From Tractidigestivibacter sp050946515 (GTDB lineage Bacteria > Actinomycetota > Coriobacteriia > Coriobacteriales > Atopobiaceae): a stretch of 64,000 nucleotides of DNA. A model generated the notes under the pieces. The model was not told where the DNA came from. It saw nothing but the letters and a program-made list of their open reading frames with translations, and made no database searches. Made by a program: the position numbers and the translations under genes. The stretch lies in NCBI RefSeq assembly GCF_050946515.1, contig NZ_JBMNUX010000002.1:1-64000 (forward strand). Direction: 5' to 3'. Of this stretch, positions 25,147 through 33,607 are shown one piece after another; the stretch's first letter is position 1, and the number at the start of each line of letters is the position of its first letter.

Positions 25147-26493
25147 ATGCACTCTAAGAACATCACACGAAGGGGAATGGTCATTGGGGGAGCCAGCCTC
25201 GCATGGGCTGGTCTCCTCTCTTTTGCTCAGCCAGCATTTGCTGACGACGCGACCTCCGACGAGCTGCAGGCGCAGCTCGAGGAGGCTCGACAGATGCTTG
25301 ACTCCCTGGGAACTCAGCTCTCGAGCTTGGAATCTACGCTCATGGACGCTGAGGGCGACTTGGAGGACATTCGCTATCAGATCGAGCAGACCGAGTCCCA
25401 GATCACTCAGACCGAAGACGAGCTCCGCCAGAAGCGAAGCGACCTTGAGGCGCAGCTGCGAAAGACGTACAAGGCTGGCAATAGCGGAATCATTGACGTG
25501 CTCCTGAACTCTTCCTCCTTCGAGGAGCTCAGCTCGAACATCTACTACCTTGGCAAGATGAACGAGCAGCAGTCCGAAGCCATCAACGAGGTCAACGCGA
25601 TCTCGGAGACGCTCAACCAGCAGAAGGAGCAGCTGCAGCAGCAGGAGGACGAGCAGGAGGCCAAGGTAGAAGAGACGCAGCAGAGCGTCGACGACTACCA
25701 GTCGCAGCTCTCTGAGGCCCAGGACTACTACAACGGCCTTGACGCCGCGGTGCAGGAGGCACTTGCCAAGGAAGCCGAGGAAGACTCCACGAGCAGCGTA
25801 AGCACTGCGATCGCCTCCGTCGAGAGCGCAAACGACGCGGTTTCTACCACGACTTCCTCTGACTCTGGCAGCACTGACAGCTCTAATAGCTCGAGCGAGA
25901 CTTCGTCCTCTGACACCTCTTCCAACTCTGGCGATACGAGCTCTTCGAGCAGCAGCTCTACGACCACCTCTGACTCTTCGAGCAGCAGCTCGTCGAGCTC
26001 GAGCAGCTCATCTACGAGCTCGAGCTCTTCGTCCTCAAGCTCTTCGAGCAGCAGCTCGTCTTCCTCCAGCAGCTCAAGCTCGTCTTCTGGCGGAACGAAG
26101 TACTACTCAAGCAGCATCATCGCCAACGCGGAGCAGTTCATCGGATATCCCTACAAGCGCTGGACCCAGGGCGTCAACTACGGTCCGGACGCCGACGGCT
26201 TCGACTGCTGCGGCCTTGTTGCGACAGCATATCATATGGCTGGATATTCTACGCCATCTTATGCAACGTCTGTGCCAGGCCTTATAGCCGAGATGAAGTC
26301 GCGTGGAAACTGGAAGGACTGCAGCCTGTCAAACTACCAGTCAGTGCTTTCTCCGGGAGACGTCATCTTCTGCTCCACCGGCCACGTCGCCATCTACTGT
26401 GGCGGCACTAAGATGATTCACGCGCCGTATCCCGGTCAGTACGTTTGCTATGCAACCGTCTATGCATGCATCGGCGGAGGCTTTGGCGGCTAG
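25147..26493 (+). CDS. secreted NlpC/P60 endopeptidase paralogue, coiled coil and Ser-rich linker
   Basis: 448 residues with the same three-part design as the preceding gene: signal peptide, coiled coil (about 34-205), Ser-rich linker (about 225-318) and NlpC/P60 domain with Cys354 (FDCCGLV), His413 (GHVAIYCG) and His425 (IHAPYPG). The signal peptide begins with TRRGMVIGG, a possible twin-arginine motif not present in the neighbour. The catalytic domain is clearly diverged, with a Cys beside the catalytic Cys in place of the usual Ser. Tandem duplication followed by divergence is the likely origin. A terminator follows. Confidence 0.92.
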   Translation: MHSKNITRRGMVIGGASLAWAGLLSFAQPAFADDATSDELQAQLEEARQMLDSLGTQLSSLESTLMDAEGDLEDIRYQIEQTESQITQTEDELRQKRSDLEAQLRKTYKAGNSGIIDVLLNSSSFEELSSNIYYLGKMNEQQSEAINEVNAISETLNQQKEQLQQQEDEQEAKVEETQQSVDDYQSQLSEAQDYYNGLDAAVQEALAKEAEEDSTSSVSTAIASVESANDAVSTTTSSDSGSTDSSNSSSETSSSDTSSNSGDTSSSSSSSTTTSDSSSSSSSSSSSSSTSSSSSSSSSSSSSSSSSSSSSSSSGGTKYYSSSIIANAEQFIGYPYKRWTQGVNYGPDADGFDCCGLVATAYHMAGYSTPSYATSVPGLIAEMKSRGNWKDCSLSNYQSVLSPGDVIFCSTGHVAIYCGGTKMIHAPYPGQYVCYATVYACIGGGFGG

Positions 26494-26534
26494 CGCCAGG
26501 CAAGGCCCTTTACCGCGCCCCGAGATTTGTAGGC

Positions 26535-26574
26535 ATGTCGGCTTCTTCCAAAATGGGGAGGCCGACATTTTTTA
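26535..26574 (+). terminator. rho-independent terminator after the NlpC/P60 pair
   Basis: 8-bp stem ATGTCGGC/GCCGACAT with additional inner pairing and a TTTTTT tail. Confidence 0.88.
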
Positions 26575-26637
26575 TGAACAGGCGCTGATGTAAGCTGTGT
26601 GTGCACGAATTTGCACGACCAAGGGAGATTTCGTCTC

Positions 26638-28245
26638 ATGACAGAGAAGGCGGCTCGGCAGCTCAAGGCAGGTAGGCGCCTGTCGAGAAGATTCCAAGTC
26701 TTTCTTGTAGGGGAGGGCGCGCTCGTTGGCCTTGTGGGCGGGGGAGTCGTCACGCTCTATCGCCTCTCCCTTTCGATTGCTGAGAACGGCCTGAGGACCT
26801 TGACCAGCGAATTCGCGGGAAATGCCTTGCTTATGGCCGCGTGGTTCGCAATTCTCGCCGTCATCTTGATGGTCGTTTCCAAGCTGATGCTTTGGGAGCC
26901 ATACACGCAGGGGAGCGGCATCCCCCAAACTGACGCCGAGGTGATCGGTCGCATCGACATGCCTTGGCACCGCGTCATGGCGGCAAAGTTCGCCGAGGGA
27001 ACCCTTTGCGCGTTTGCGGGGCTTTCACTTGGGCGAGAAGGCCCTTCGGTGCAGCTTGGCGGAATGTCAGGAAAGGCGGTCTCCAAGGCCCTCAAGCGAG
27101 ACCGCGGAGAAGAGAGGCTCTTGGTCACCTGCGGAGCCGCTGCGGGAATGTCGGCCGCGTTTCACGCTCCGCTGACTGGCGTGCTCTTTGCTGTCGAGGA
27201 GATACACAAGCAGTTTAGCGCGCCGCTGATCATCTCAGTCATGACGGCGTCCGTAGTCTCTGACTTTCTCGTTTCCCAGGTGCTGGGCGTTCGCCCCGTC
27301 CTCAAGCTGAGCTTCGCAAACGACCTGCCGCATGTGGACTACCTTGTCGTCATCGTTCTTGGCGTGGTTTGCGGCATTGCGGGAGCGTTGCATAATAAGG
27401 GCATGTTTTATGCACAAACGCTTTACGACAAGATCAAGAAGAACCTTCCATACGCACGGCTTGCCATACCATTTGCCGTTGCCGGAATCGTCGCGTTCAC
27501 GTTTCCGCAGCTCATGGATGGCGGAGACGCTATCGTAGAGATGATCCAAGCGCCTGGCGTGCTTGCGACAGGGGCAATCGTCTCGCTTCTGATTGGAAAG
27601 TACCTGTTCACGACCATCAGCTTTGCCTCTGGCGCGCCTGGAGGGACGCTCTTTCCGCTTGTCGTGATGGGGTCGCTCGTTGGCGGTCTTTTTGGCGTCG
27701 GCATGATAAACCTGTTGGGCCTTCCTTCGGGATATGTCTCAAACTTTGTAGCACTTGGCGTGGCAGGGCTTTTCTCAGGCGTCGTAAGGGCTCCCGTGAC
27801 AGCGGTCGTGCTGGTATTCGAGCTCACGGGGTCCCTGGACTCGCTGCTGTCGGTTTCCATTGTGTCCATCATCGCGTACGTCACGGCAAACCTCATGAAG
27901 GTCGACGGGTTCTACGAGTTCCTGCTCGCCAAGCTTCTGGGAACCACCGCTGACGACCCGGACGTTCAGGGAGAGTCCGAAACCGAGATACACACGTTTG
28001 TCGTAGGCATGGGCTCCGCCATGGAAGGAAAGCTCATCAAGGACGTCTCGTGGCCCGAGGGGACGCGCGTCATCACGATTGACCGGTCGGGACAACAGAT
28101 CGTTCCCACAGGAGGAACGCAGATCGAGGCGCTTGACACGCTGCTTCTGATAATGCGAAGCGAGACAGAGGAAGAAGACGAGGCGACGATACGACAAATG
28201 ACCCGTGGCGGCGTGGAGTCTAGATGGACTCCAACGAAACGGTAG
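26638..28245 (+). CDS. ClC-family chloride channel/antiporter with C-terminal TrkA-C domain
   Basis: 535 residues. The anion-pathway motifs are GSGIPQTD (central Ser), GREGPSVQLG (the gating Glu) and GAPGGTLFPL. Ten or more hydrophobic helices fill residues 20-430. The last ~75 residues (VVGMGSAMEGKLIKDVSWPEG) form a TrkA-C/RCK_C ligand-binding domain, found in a subset of bacterial ClC proteins. The gating Glu suggests a Cl-/H+ exchanger; fluoride-type ClC motifs are absent. The ATG at 26638 follows AAGGGAGA. Confidence 0.9.
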   Translation: MTEKAARQLKAGRRLSRRFQVFLVGEGALVGLVGGGVVTLYRLSLSIAENGLRTLTSEFAGNALLMAAWFAILAVILMVVSKLMLWEPYTQGSGIPQTDAEVIGRIDMPWHRVMAAKFAEGTLCAFAGLSLGREGPSVQLGGMSGKAVSKALKRDRGEERLLVTCGAAAGMSAAFHAPLTGVLFAVEEIHKQFSAPLIISVMTASVVSDFLVSQVLGVRPVLKLSFANDLPHVDYLVVIVLGVVCGIAGALHNKGMFYAQTLYDKIKKNLPYARLAIPFAVAGIVAFTFPQLMDGGDAIVEMIQAPGVLATGAIVSLLIGKYLFTTISFASGAPGGTLFPLVVMGSLVGGLFGVGMINLLGLPSGYVSNFVALGVAGLFSGVVRAPVTAVVLVFELTGSLDSLLSVSIVSIIAYVTANLMKVDGFYEFLLAKLLGTTADDPDVQGESETEIHTFVVGMGSAMEGKLIKDVSWPEGTRVITIDRSGQQIVPTGGTQIEALDTLLLIMRSETEEEDEATIRQMTRGGVESRWTPTKR

Positions 28246-28266
28246 CGACGCAAGACTCAGCGCGGA

Positions 28267-28305
28267 CGAAGGGTGCGCAACCAACGAGGCGCGCCCTTCG
28301 TTCTT
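28267..28305 (+). terminator. rho-independent terminator of the ClC gene
   Basis: 12-bp stem CGAAGGGTGCGC/GCGCGCCCTTCG (one G-U pair) followed by TTCTT. Confidence 0.75.
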
Positions 28306-28688
28306 GAGTCAAGCAGAATTGAGTCTGTCCACTCAAAGCTTGGGGGACCGATTCGCGTGCGTGTTTCCGAGCAAGACTCGGGGGGCGCTCTCGGGCAGGG
28401 TGAGAAATTCTCTTCTTCTCTCTAGTTTACATAAGATATATTATCACGCATTTATTTTAGGATTTGTCGACCGACATAGCAGTTGCCCCTGAAACACTAG
28501 CTTCTACCTGCGGAAATTCTAACGAGGCTCTGAGAGCCGTTTTAAGCGATTAAAAATGACCTTCTGGAGTACTTGCCCATGGGATTTCGAGTTAGCTTGG
28601 CCGATACGTTATCAACGTAACCCCAAATGACTTCGATGCTATAGTTACAAGTCTCAATGTTTGTCGGCAACGCAAGGAGCACACTCTC
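28306..28688 (+). other. 383-bp AT-rich non-coding stretch upstream of the GH25 lysozyme gene
   Basis: Markedly more AT-rich than its surroundings, with a TTTACATAAGATATATTATC tract near 28426. I see no conserved gene. A small hairpin GGCTC-TGA-GAGCC followed by GTTTT at 28526-28542 could terminate a short transcript, and an extended -10 promoter lies near 28640. No known riboswitch class is recognised. Confidence 0.5.
28637..28645 (+). promoter_or_regulatory. candidate extended -10 promoter of the GH25 gene
   Basis: TGCTATAGT provides a TGn-extended -10 (TATAGT at 28640-28645) about 44 bp before the start codon; no good -35 is present. Confidence 0.4.
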
Positions 28689-31088
28689 ATGAAACGAGGC
28701 AAAGTCTTACAGCTGTCCCTCGTCTTGGCAGCTTTGCTCGCCACTGGTCCCGTCGTAGGCATTTCGCCTTCGACTGCATTCGCCGCTGATGACGAGGCTT
28801 CTGTAACTGAAACAACTGCAAACGAGAATGACGGCAACGCTTCGAGCGACGAAGCAACTTCCGTTGAGGACGAATCCTCTGCAGCGCCTGAAACTACTGA
28901 AACTGAAGCTACTGACGATGCCGCCCAGACCGAAGACGATGTAGACGAGTACGGCTTGACGGAAGATCAGCGCACGTATGCTGGCGTCTCGGCTGAAAGC
29001 GCTGCAAGCAGCTCTGGCGTACGAAGGGTCCGCCGTCTTATGAAGAGCACGTCATCCGCAACAACGCGCAGCTCGGACTATACGCAGCTGTCAGGAATTG
29101 ATGTCTCTTTCTATCAGAACACCATTGACTGGGCTTCTGTAAAGGATGCCGGCAACGACTTTGCCATGATCAAGCTGGCTGGTCGCGGCTGGGGCACCAG
29201 CGGAAAGCTGTATACCGACCCCATGGGCAAAAAGAACCTTGTGAATGCCAAGAAGGCCGGTCTACAAGTTGGCGTCTACTTCTTCAGCCAAGCAATCACA
29301 ACTGACGAGGCCGTCGTCGAAGCTGATTACATTTGCGACCTTCTCGACTCGTATGGCGTGGAGCTCGACTTGCCTGTCATTATTGACTACGAATACGAGT
29401 CTAACTATCGCTTGAACAACGGCGCCTCTAAGGAATATCGCACAAAGGTTATCAGGGCTTTTTGCGAAGAGGTCGAGGCTCGCGGCTACACGCCTGGCAT
29501 CTATGCAAATAGCTCAATGCTTGCCAACACCATTGACGGCGTGTCGCTTGCTCGCGACTATTTTACTTGGGTTGCTTGCTATGGTGTCAGCGCCATCAAT
29601 TACTACACAGGCGTCTATGACATGTGGCAATACTCTCAGTACGGCACCGTCGACGGCATTGAGAGCACGAGCGTCGATATGGACTATTGGTATAAGGGCG
29701 ACGTCGAGCCAGGCGGCTCGGCAGATACCGATGACTCCGGCAGTACTGACACGTACTCGCCCATTACCGGAACTCAAAGCATCGCCGACGGCATGTACAC
29801 GCTTCACAGCGAGGAAGACTTGTCGTATTGCTTGGATATCAGCTGTGCGAGCATGGACGATAGCGCGAATGCCCAGCTTTACTCCTCAAATGACACCGCT
29901 GCCCAGAAGTTCCAAGTGACGTATCTTGGCGACGGCTATTACTCAATCACGAGCGTCAACTCGGACAAGGCTCTTGACGTTTCTTGTGCATCGACCGCTG
30001 CTGGCGCCAACGTTCAGCAATATGAGAGCAACGGAACGAAGGCTCAGAAATGGGTCATCAAGTCGACTGATGACGGGTATTACCAGATCTTGTCTTCCTA
30101 TACCGGATACGCTTTGACAGCTTCGAGTAAGTCAGGAATTTCTGATGGAACGAACGTCACCGTTGACACAAACAACGGTCTCTCCACGCAAAAGTTTCGG
30201 CTGAGCCCCGTTGCAGATGACGCGACCATCGGAGACGGAACATATGTCGTTCAATCTGCCCTCAGCAGCTCATATGCCATGGACATCGACAGTGCAAGCA
30301 AGTCAAATTATGGCAACTTGCAAATCTACACCAAGAATGGCACCAAGGCGCAGAGCTTCCACTTTGAATACAAGGGATATGGCACTTACGAGATTACAAA
30401 TGTGAACTCCGGCCTCGCCATCGATTTGAGCGCCGCTGGTCTTGATGATGGCACGAACGTTCAACAATACGAGCAGAACGACACGTTGGCGCAGCGCTGG
30501 TACGTAATCGCAAACACTGACGGCACCTATACGCTTTACTCTGCGCTCAGCGGTGCGGCTATAGACGTTTACCACGGCGTTGCCGACAATTGCCAAAACG
30601 TGCAGGTCTACTCCCCTAACGGCACGGCAGCCCAAAAATGGACGCTCAACTCGGATGTTAGCGGCACCTACACCATCGTTTGCGCAGGTAACACTGGGTA
30701 TTGCTTGGACATCGACTGCGCAAGTACCGAAGATGGCGCAAACTTGCAAATCTATCAGTCAAACGGCACGAAGGCTCAGATTTTCAAGATTGTTGCTTTG
30801 TCCAGCGGGTATTGCTACATCCAAAACGTCGGGTCTGGAAAGGTTATCGACGTTCGTCACGCTGGAACCGACGACTACACGAACATTTGGCAATACACCT
30901 ATAACGGCTCGGATGCTCAGCTTTGGAAGATTCTGGCCAACGGCGATGGAACGTATACGTTCATCAACAAGGGCAGCGGAAAGGCGCTGGACATTTCGTG
31001 CAACCAATATGCCAATTGCACTAACGTGCAGCTCTACACCAGCAACGGAACTTATGCACAGAGATTCATTCTGAAGGATATTTCGTAG
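28689..31088 (+). CDS. secreted GH25 muramidase with nine ricin-type repeats
   Basis: 799 residues. Signal peptide (cleaved after STAFA), an acidic low-complexity segment (about 36-100), a GH25 lysozyme domain (about 133-340: LSGIDVSFYQNTIDW, FAMIKLAGRG, PVIIDYEYE, DMWQYSQYG), then nine tandem ~42-residue repeats of the form GxYxIxS...ALDISCAS...NVQxYxxNGTxAQKW. Nine repeats equal three beta-trefoil ricin-B/RICIN domains, which usually bind sugars. GH25 enzymes cut the MurNAc-GlcNAc bond. AAGGAG precedes the ATG. Codon use appears more AT-rich than in the neighbours. The protein may be an autolysin or act against competitors. Confidence 0.92.
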   Translation: MKRGKVLQLSLVLAALLATGPVVGISPSTAFAADDEASVTETTANENDGNASSDEATSVEDESSAAPETTETEATDDAAQTEDDVDEYGLTEDQRTYAGVSAESAASSSGVRRVRRLMKSTSSATTRSSDYTQLSGIDVSFYQNTIDWASVKDAGNDFAMIKLAGRGWGTSGKLYTDPMGKKNLVNAKKAGLQVGVYFFSQAITTDEAVVEADYICDLLDSYGVELDLPVIIDYEYESNYRLNNGASKEYRTKVIRAFCEEVEARGYTPGIYANSSMLANTIDGVSLARDYFTWVACYGVSAINYYTGVYDMWQYSQYGTVDGIESTSVDMDYWYKGDVEPGGSADTDDSGSTDTYSPITGTQSIADGMYTLHSEEDLSYCLDISCASMDDSANAQLYSSNDTAAQKFQVTYLGDGYYSITSVNSDKALDVSCASTAAGANVQQYESNGTKAQKWVIKSTDDGYYQILSSYTGYALTASSKSGISDGTNVTVDTNNGLSTQKFRLSPVADDATIGDGTYVVQSALSSSYAMDIDSASKSNYGNLQIYTKNGTKAQSFHFEYKGYGTYEITNVNSGLAIDLSAAGLDDGTNVQQYEQNDTLAQRWYVIANTDGTYTLYSALSGAAIDVYHGVADNCQNVQVYSPNGTAAQKWTLNSDVSGTYTIVCAGNTGYCLDIDCASTEDGANLQIYQSNGTKAQIFKIVALSSGYCYIQNVGSGKVIDVRHAGTDDYTNIWQYTYNGSDAQLWKILANGDGTYTFINKGSGKALDISCNQYANCTNVQLYTSNGTYAQRFILKDIS

Positions 31089-31135
31089 CTGGTTTTCCGA
31101 AAGGCATGCCGCTAGAAGCGGCAAGATATGACAAC

Positions 31136-31170
31136 GGCGCGGTCCCAAGCACTTGAACTTGGACCGCGCC
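31136..31170. terminator. stem-loop between convergent GH25 and trxB genes
   Basis: 10-bp perfect stem GGCGCGGTCC/GGACCGCGCC. No strong T-run on either strand, so bidirectional termination is only probable. A smaller GCCGC/GCGGC hairpin lies at 31108-31122. Confidence 0.5.
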
Positions 31171-31207
31171 AATCCTTAGCAAGAGGCAACTGAGGCTATT
31201 TAGCGAA

Positions 31208-32146
31208 TCACTTTCTTAAGTACTCGGAAGCGCTTGTAGCCGCGATTGCGCCATCAGCGGCAGCGGTGATGATTTGGCGAAGCGACTTCTTCCGGACGTC
31301 ACCAGCTGCAAAGAGACCGGGAGTGCTAGTGGCCATTCGCTCGTCCGTCACGACATAGCCAGATCCGTCTAGCTCAGCAAGACCGCGCACAAGCTCAGTC
31401 TCAGGGACACGACCAACAAAGACGAAGATGCCGAACGACCCCTCGTCATAGGTTTCCGTGCTGGTCTCGCACGTCTGGTTGTTGCGGAAGGTAATGCTGG
31501 AAGGCAGCTCTCCCCCATCAACGGAAACGATGCTGGTAAGGTAGCGGACGGAGACCTTCTCGTTCTCCTCAATCTGACGCGCTACAGAGGCTTGTGCACG
31601 CATGTGGTCCTTGCGGACGATCATGGTTACATGGCTAGCAAAGCGGGTCAGGAAAAGCGCCTCTTCGGCTGCAGAGTTGCCACCACCGATGACAAAGACT
31701 TGCTTGCCGCGATAGAACATTCCGTCGCAAGTAGCGCAATACGAGACGCCATGACCCGAGAAGCGCTCCTCGCCTTCAAAGCCAGCCTTTCTCGGCGTGG
31801 CACCACCAGCAAGGATCACGCTCCTTGTGGCCAACGGTCCATCGCTGGTCTCAAGCGAGAAAAGCCCGGTCTTCTCGTTGTGGGAAAGCGAAGTGACGCG
31901 AGAAGTTTTTACTTCTGCACCAAGGGACTCCGCCTGCGACTTCATAGCCTCAGCCAAGCTGTAGCCATCAGTGTTCGGAACGCCAGGATAATTGTCGATC
32001 TCTGCGGTAAGGATCGTCTGGCCACCAAATGCCTCTTGCTCTAGCGTCACGGCGTCAAGCAAGGCGCGCTGAGCATAAATTGCCGCAGTCAGACCAGCGG
32101 GGCCTCCGCCAATGATTACAAGGTCTTTTGTCATGTTGTCGGACAT
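31208..32146 (-). CDS. trxB: thioredoxin reductase
   Basis: 312 residues, standard low-molecular-weight TrxB. FAD fold LVIIGGGPAGLTAAIY, redox-active Cys137-A-T-Cys140 (SYCATCDGMFY), NADPH fold VFVIGGGNSAAEEALF, and the C-terminal GLFAAGDVR FAD motif. Reduces thioredoxin with NADPH. AAGGAGGGG lies upstream of the ATG. No thioredoxin gene is adjacent; it is a single-gene unit transcribed toward the GH25 gene. Confidence 0.95.
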   Translation of the reverse strand: MSDNMTKDLVIIGGGPAGLTAAIYAQRALLDAVTLEQEAFGGQTILTAEIDNYPGVPNTDGYSLAEAMKSQAESLGAEVKTSRVTSLSHNEKTGLFSLETSDGPLATRSVILAGGATPRKAGFEGEERFSGHGVSYCATCDGMFYRGKQVFVIGGGNSAAEEALFLTRFASHVTMIVRKDHMRAQASVARQIEENEKVSVRYLTSIVSVDGGELPSSITFRNNQTCETSTETYDEGSFGIFVFVGRVPETELVRGLAELDGSGYVVTDERMATSTPGLFAAGDVRKKSLRQIITAAADGAIAATSASEYLRK

Positions 32147-32256
32147 AGGGGGCTCCCCTCCTTTGATGATTTCTCATTCAAAGGGAGGATACCCCCTACT
32201 CCTAAACTTCTATTCAATTGCTATGCAGTTAATCACATTTAGCACAAACGGATTGC

Positions 32257-33519
32257 TTATGCCGCAAACTCTTCTGCCTCGTCGGAAGTCGGAAGGATGA
32301 GGTTCAGCAAGATGCCGACGAGCGTAGAGGTAGCCATGCCAGGAAGCGTGTAGCTGCCAATGGGGATAGAGACGCCAGCAGTCTCCATGCCAACGCCCAG
32401 GATGATAACGACAGAGGCAATCATGAGGTTGCGGTTGTCGTTGAAGTCGACCTTGTTAGTCACGAACATCCTAAGACCGTTGGAGGCGATAAGACCGAAG
32501 AGGAGCAAGCAGACGCCACCCATGACAGGCGAAGGGATGGACTGGATGAGCGCGGAAAGCTTGGGGCAGAAGCCGCCAACGATAAGCGCAAAGCCGCCGG
32601 CATACCAGAAGATCTGCGTGGAATAGACGCGCGTGACGCTCATGACGCCGATGTTCTCAGCATACGTCGTGGTGGGAGGTCCACCGAGGAAGCCAGAGAT
32701 GATGGTCGAGATGCCGTCGCCAGCAAGCGAACGGGGAAGCATGGGACGATAGTCCTTGCCCACGATCTCGCCGACAGCAAGCAAGTGACCGATGTGCTCG
32801 ATGACCGTAACGATAGCGACAGGGGCAATGATGATAATGGCGCCAACGTCAAAGGTTGGTGCAGAGATGCGCGGAAGCCCAATCCAAGCTGCGCTGACAA
32901 CGCCGGAGAAGTCGACAATACCAAGCGGGACGGAAATCAGATAGCCAATCACGATGGCGAGAAGCACGGGAACGGTCCCGAATATGCCGCCCATGCTGGA
33001 GAAGACTACTGCAGCCACAAGCGTTATGGCAGCAACGATGGCATACGTCGTGTCGAACGTCGTGTCATTGATGAAAGCCATGTTGACGGCAGTGGCGGAA
33101 AGTCCGACGCCAATGACAACCATGACAGATGCCACGAGGACGGGCGGAAGCAACCGGTCAAGCCAGCCGGTACCAATAAGCTTGATGACGCCAGCTACCA
33201 CAAGAAAGACAACGCCAGCAACGATGACGCCGGACATGGCAGCAGAAAGGCCCTTTGTTGCTCCAACGGCAACGATGGGGCTGATGAAGGCAAAAGAGCT
33301 GCCAAGGTAGCTAGGAATCTTGTTTCTCGTGACAAGCAAATAGCAAATGGTGCCGATGCCTGAGCACATGATTGCCACGTTGGGATCAAGCCCGGTCAAA
33401 ATGGGCACGAGGACGGTTGAGCCAAACATGCTCATCATGTGCTGAATGCCAAGAGGAATGGCTTTGCTCACTGGTACGCGGTCATCTACGCCGATGATCT
33501 CTCGTTGCTTTCTAGCCAC
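32257..33519 (-). CDS. NCS2 uracil/xanthine permease (UraA-like)
   Basis: 420 residues, twelve to fourteen membrane segments. The N-terminal GIQHMMSMFGSTVLVPILTG and SYLGSSFAFISPI segments, and the TTYAENIGVMSVTRVYS motif with its transporting Glu, are those of proton-coupled uracil permeases (UraA/PyrP). The annotated open frame begins with TTG at 33555, but GTG at 33519 has AAGGAG four bases before it and is preferred. A second NCS2 gene lies just upstream, separated by a strong terminator, so this gene needs its own promoter or read-through. Confidence 0.88.
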   Translation of the reverse strand: MARKQREIIGVDDRVPVSKAIPLGIQHMMSMFGSTVLVPILTGLDPNVAIMCSGIGTICYLLVTRNKIPSYLGSSFAFISPIVAVGATKGLSAAMSGVIVAGVVFLVVAGVIKLIGTGWLDRLLPPVLVASVMVVIGVGLSATAVNMAFINDTTFDTTYAIVAAITLVAAVVFSSMGGIFGTVPVLLAIVIGYLISVPLGIVDFSGVVSAAWIGLPRISAPTFDVGAIIIIAPVAIVTVIEHIGHLLAVGEIVGKDYRPMLPRSLAGDGISTIISGFLGGPPTTTYAENIGVMSVTRVYSTQIFWYAGGFALIVGGFCPKLSALIQSIPSPVMGGVCLLLFGLIASNGLRMFVTNKVDFNDNRNLMIASVVIILGVGMETAGVSIPIGSYTLPGMATSTLVGILLNLILPTSDEAEEFAA

Positions 33520-33565
33520 AGCTCTCCTTTCCTCGAGTTTGCGCTCGAAATGCAAACGAAGCTAA

Positions 33566-33597
33566 GAAAAAAGGCCCCAAGCGAACGCCTGGGGCCA
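33566..33597 (-). terminator. rho-independent terminator of the upstream NCS2 permease
   Basis: On the minus strand GGCCCCAGGCG ... CTTGGGGCC forms a stem followed by TTTTTT, 11 bp after the stop codon of the gene at 33608. Confidence 0.85.
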
Positions 33598-33607
33598 GAC
33601 ACTACTC

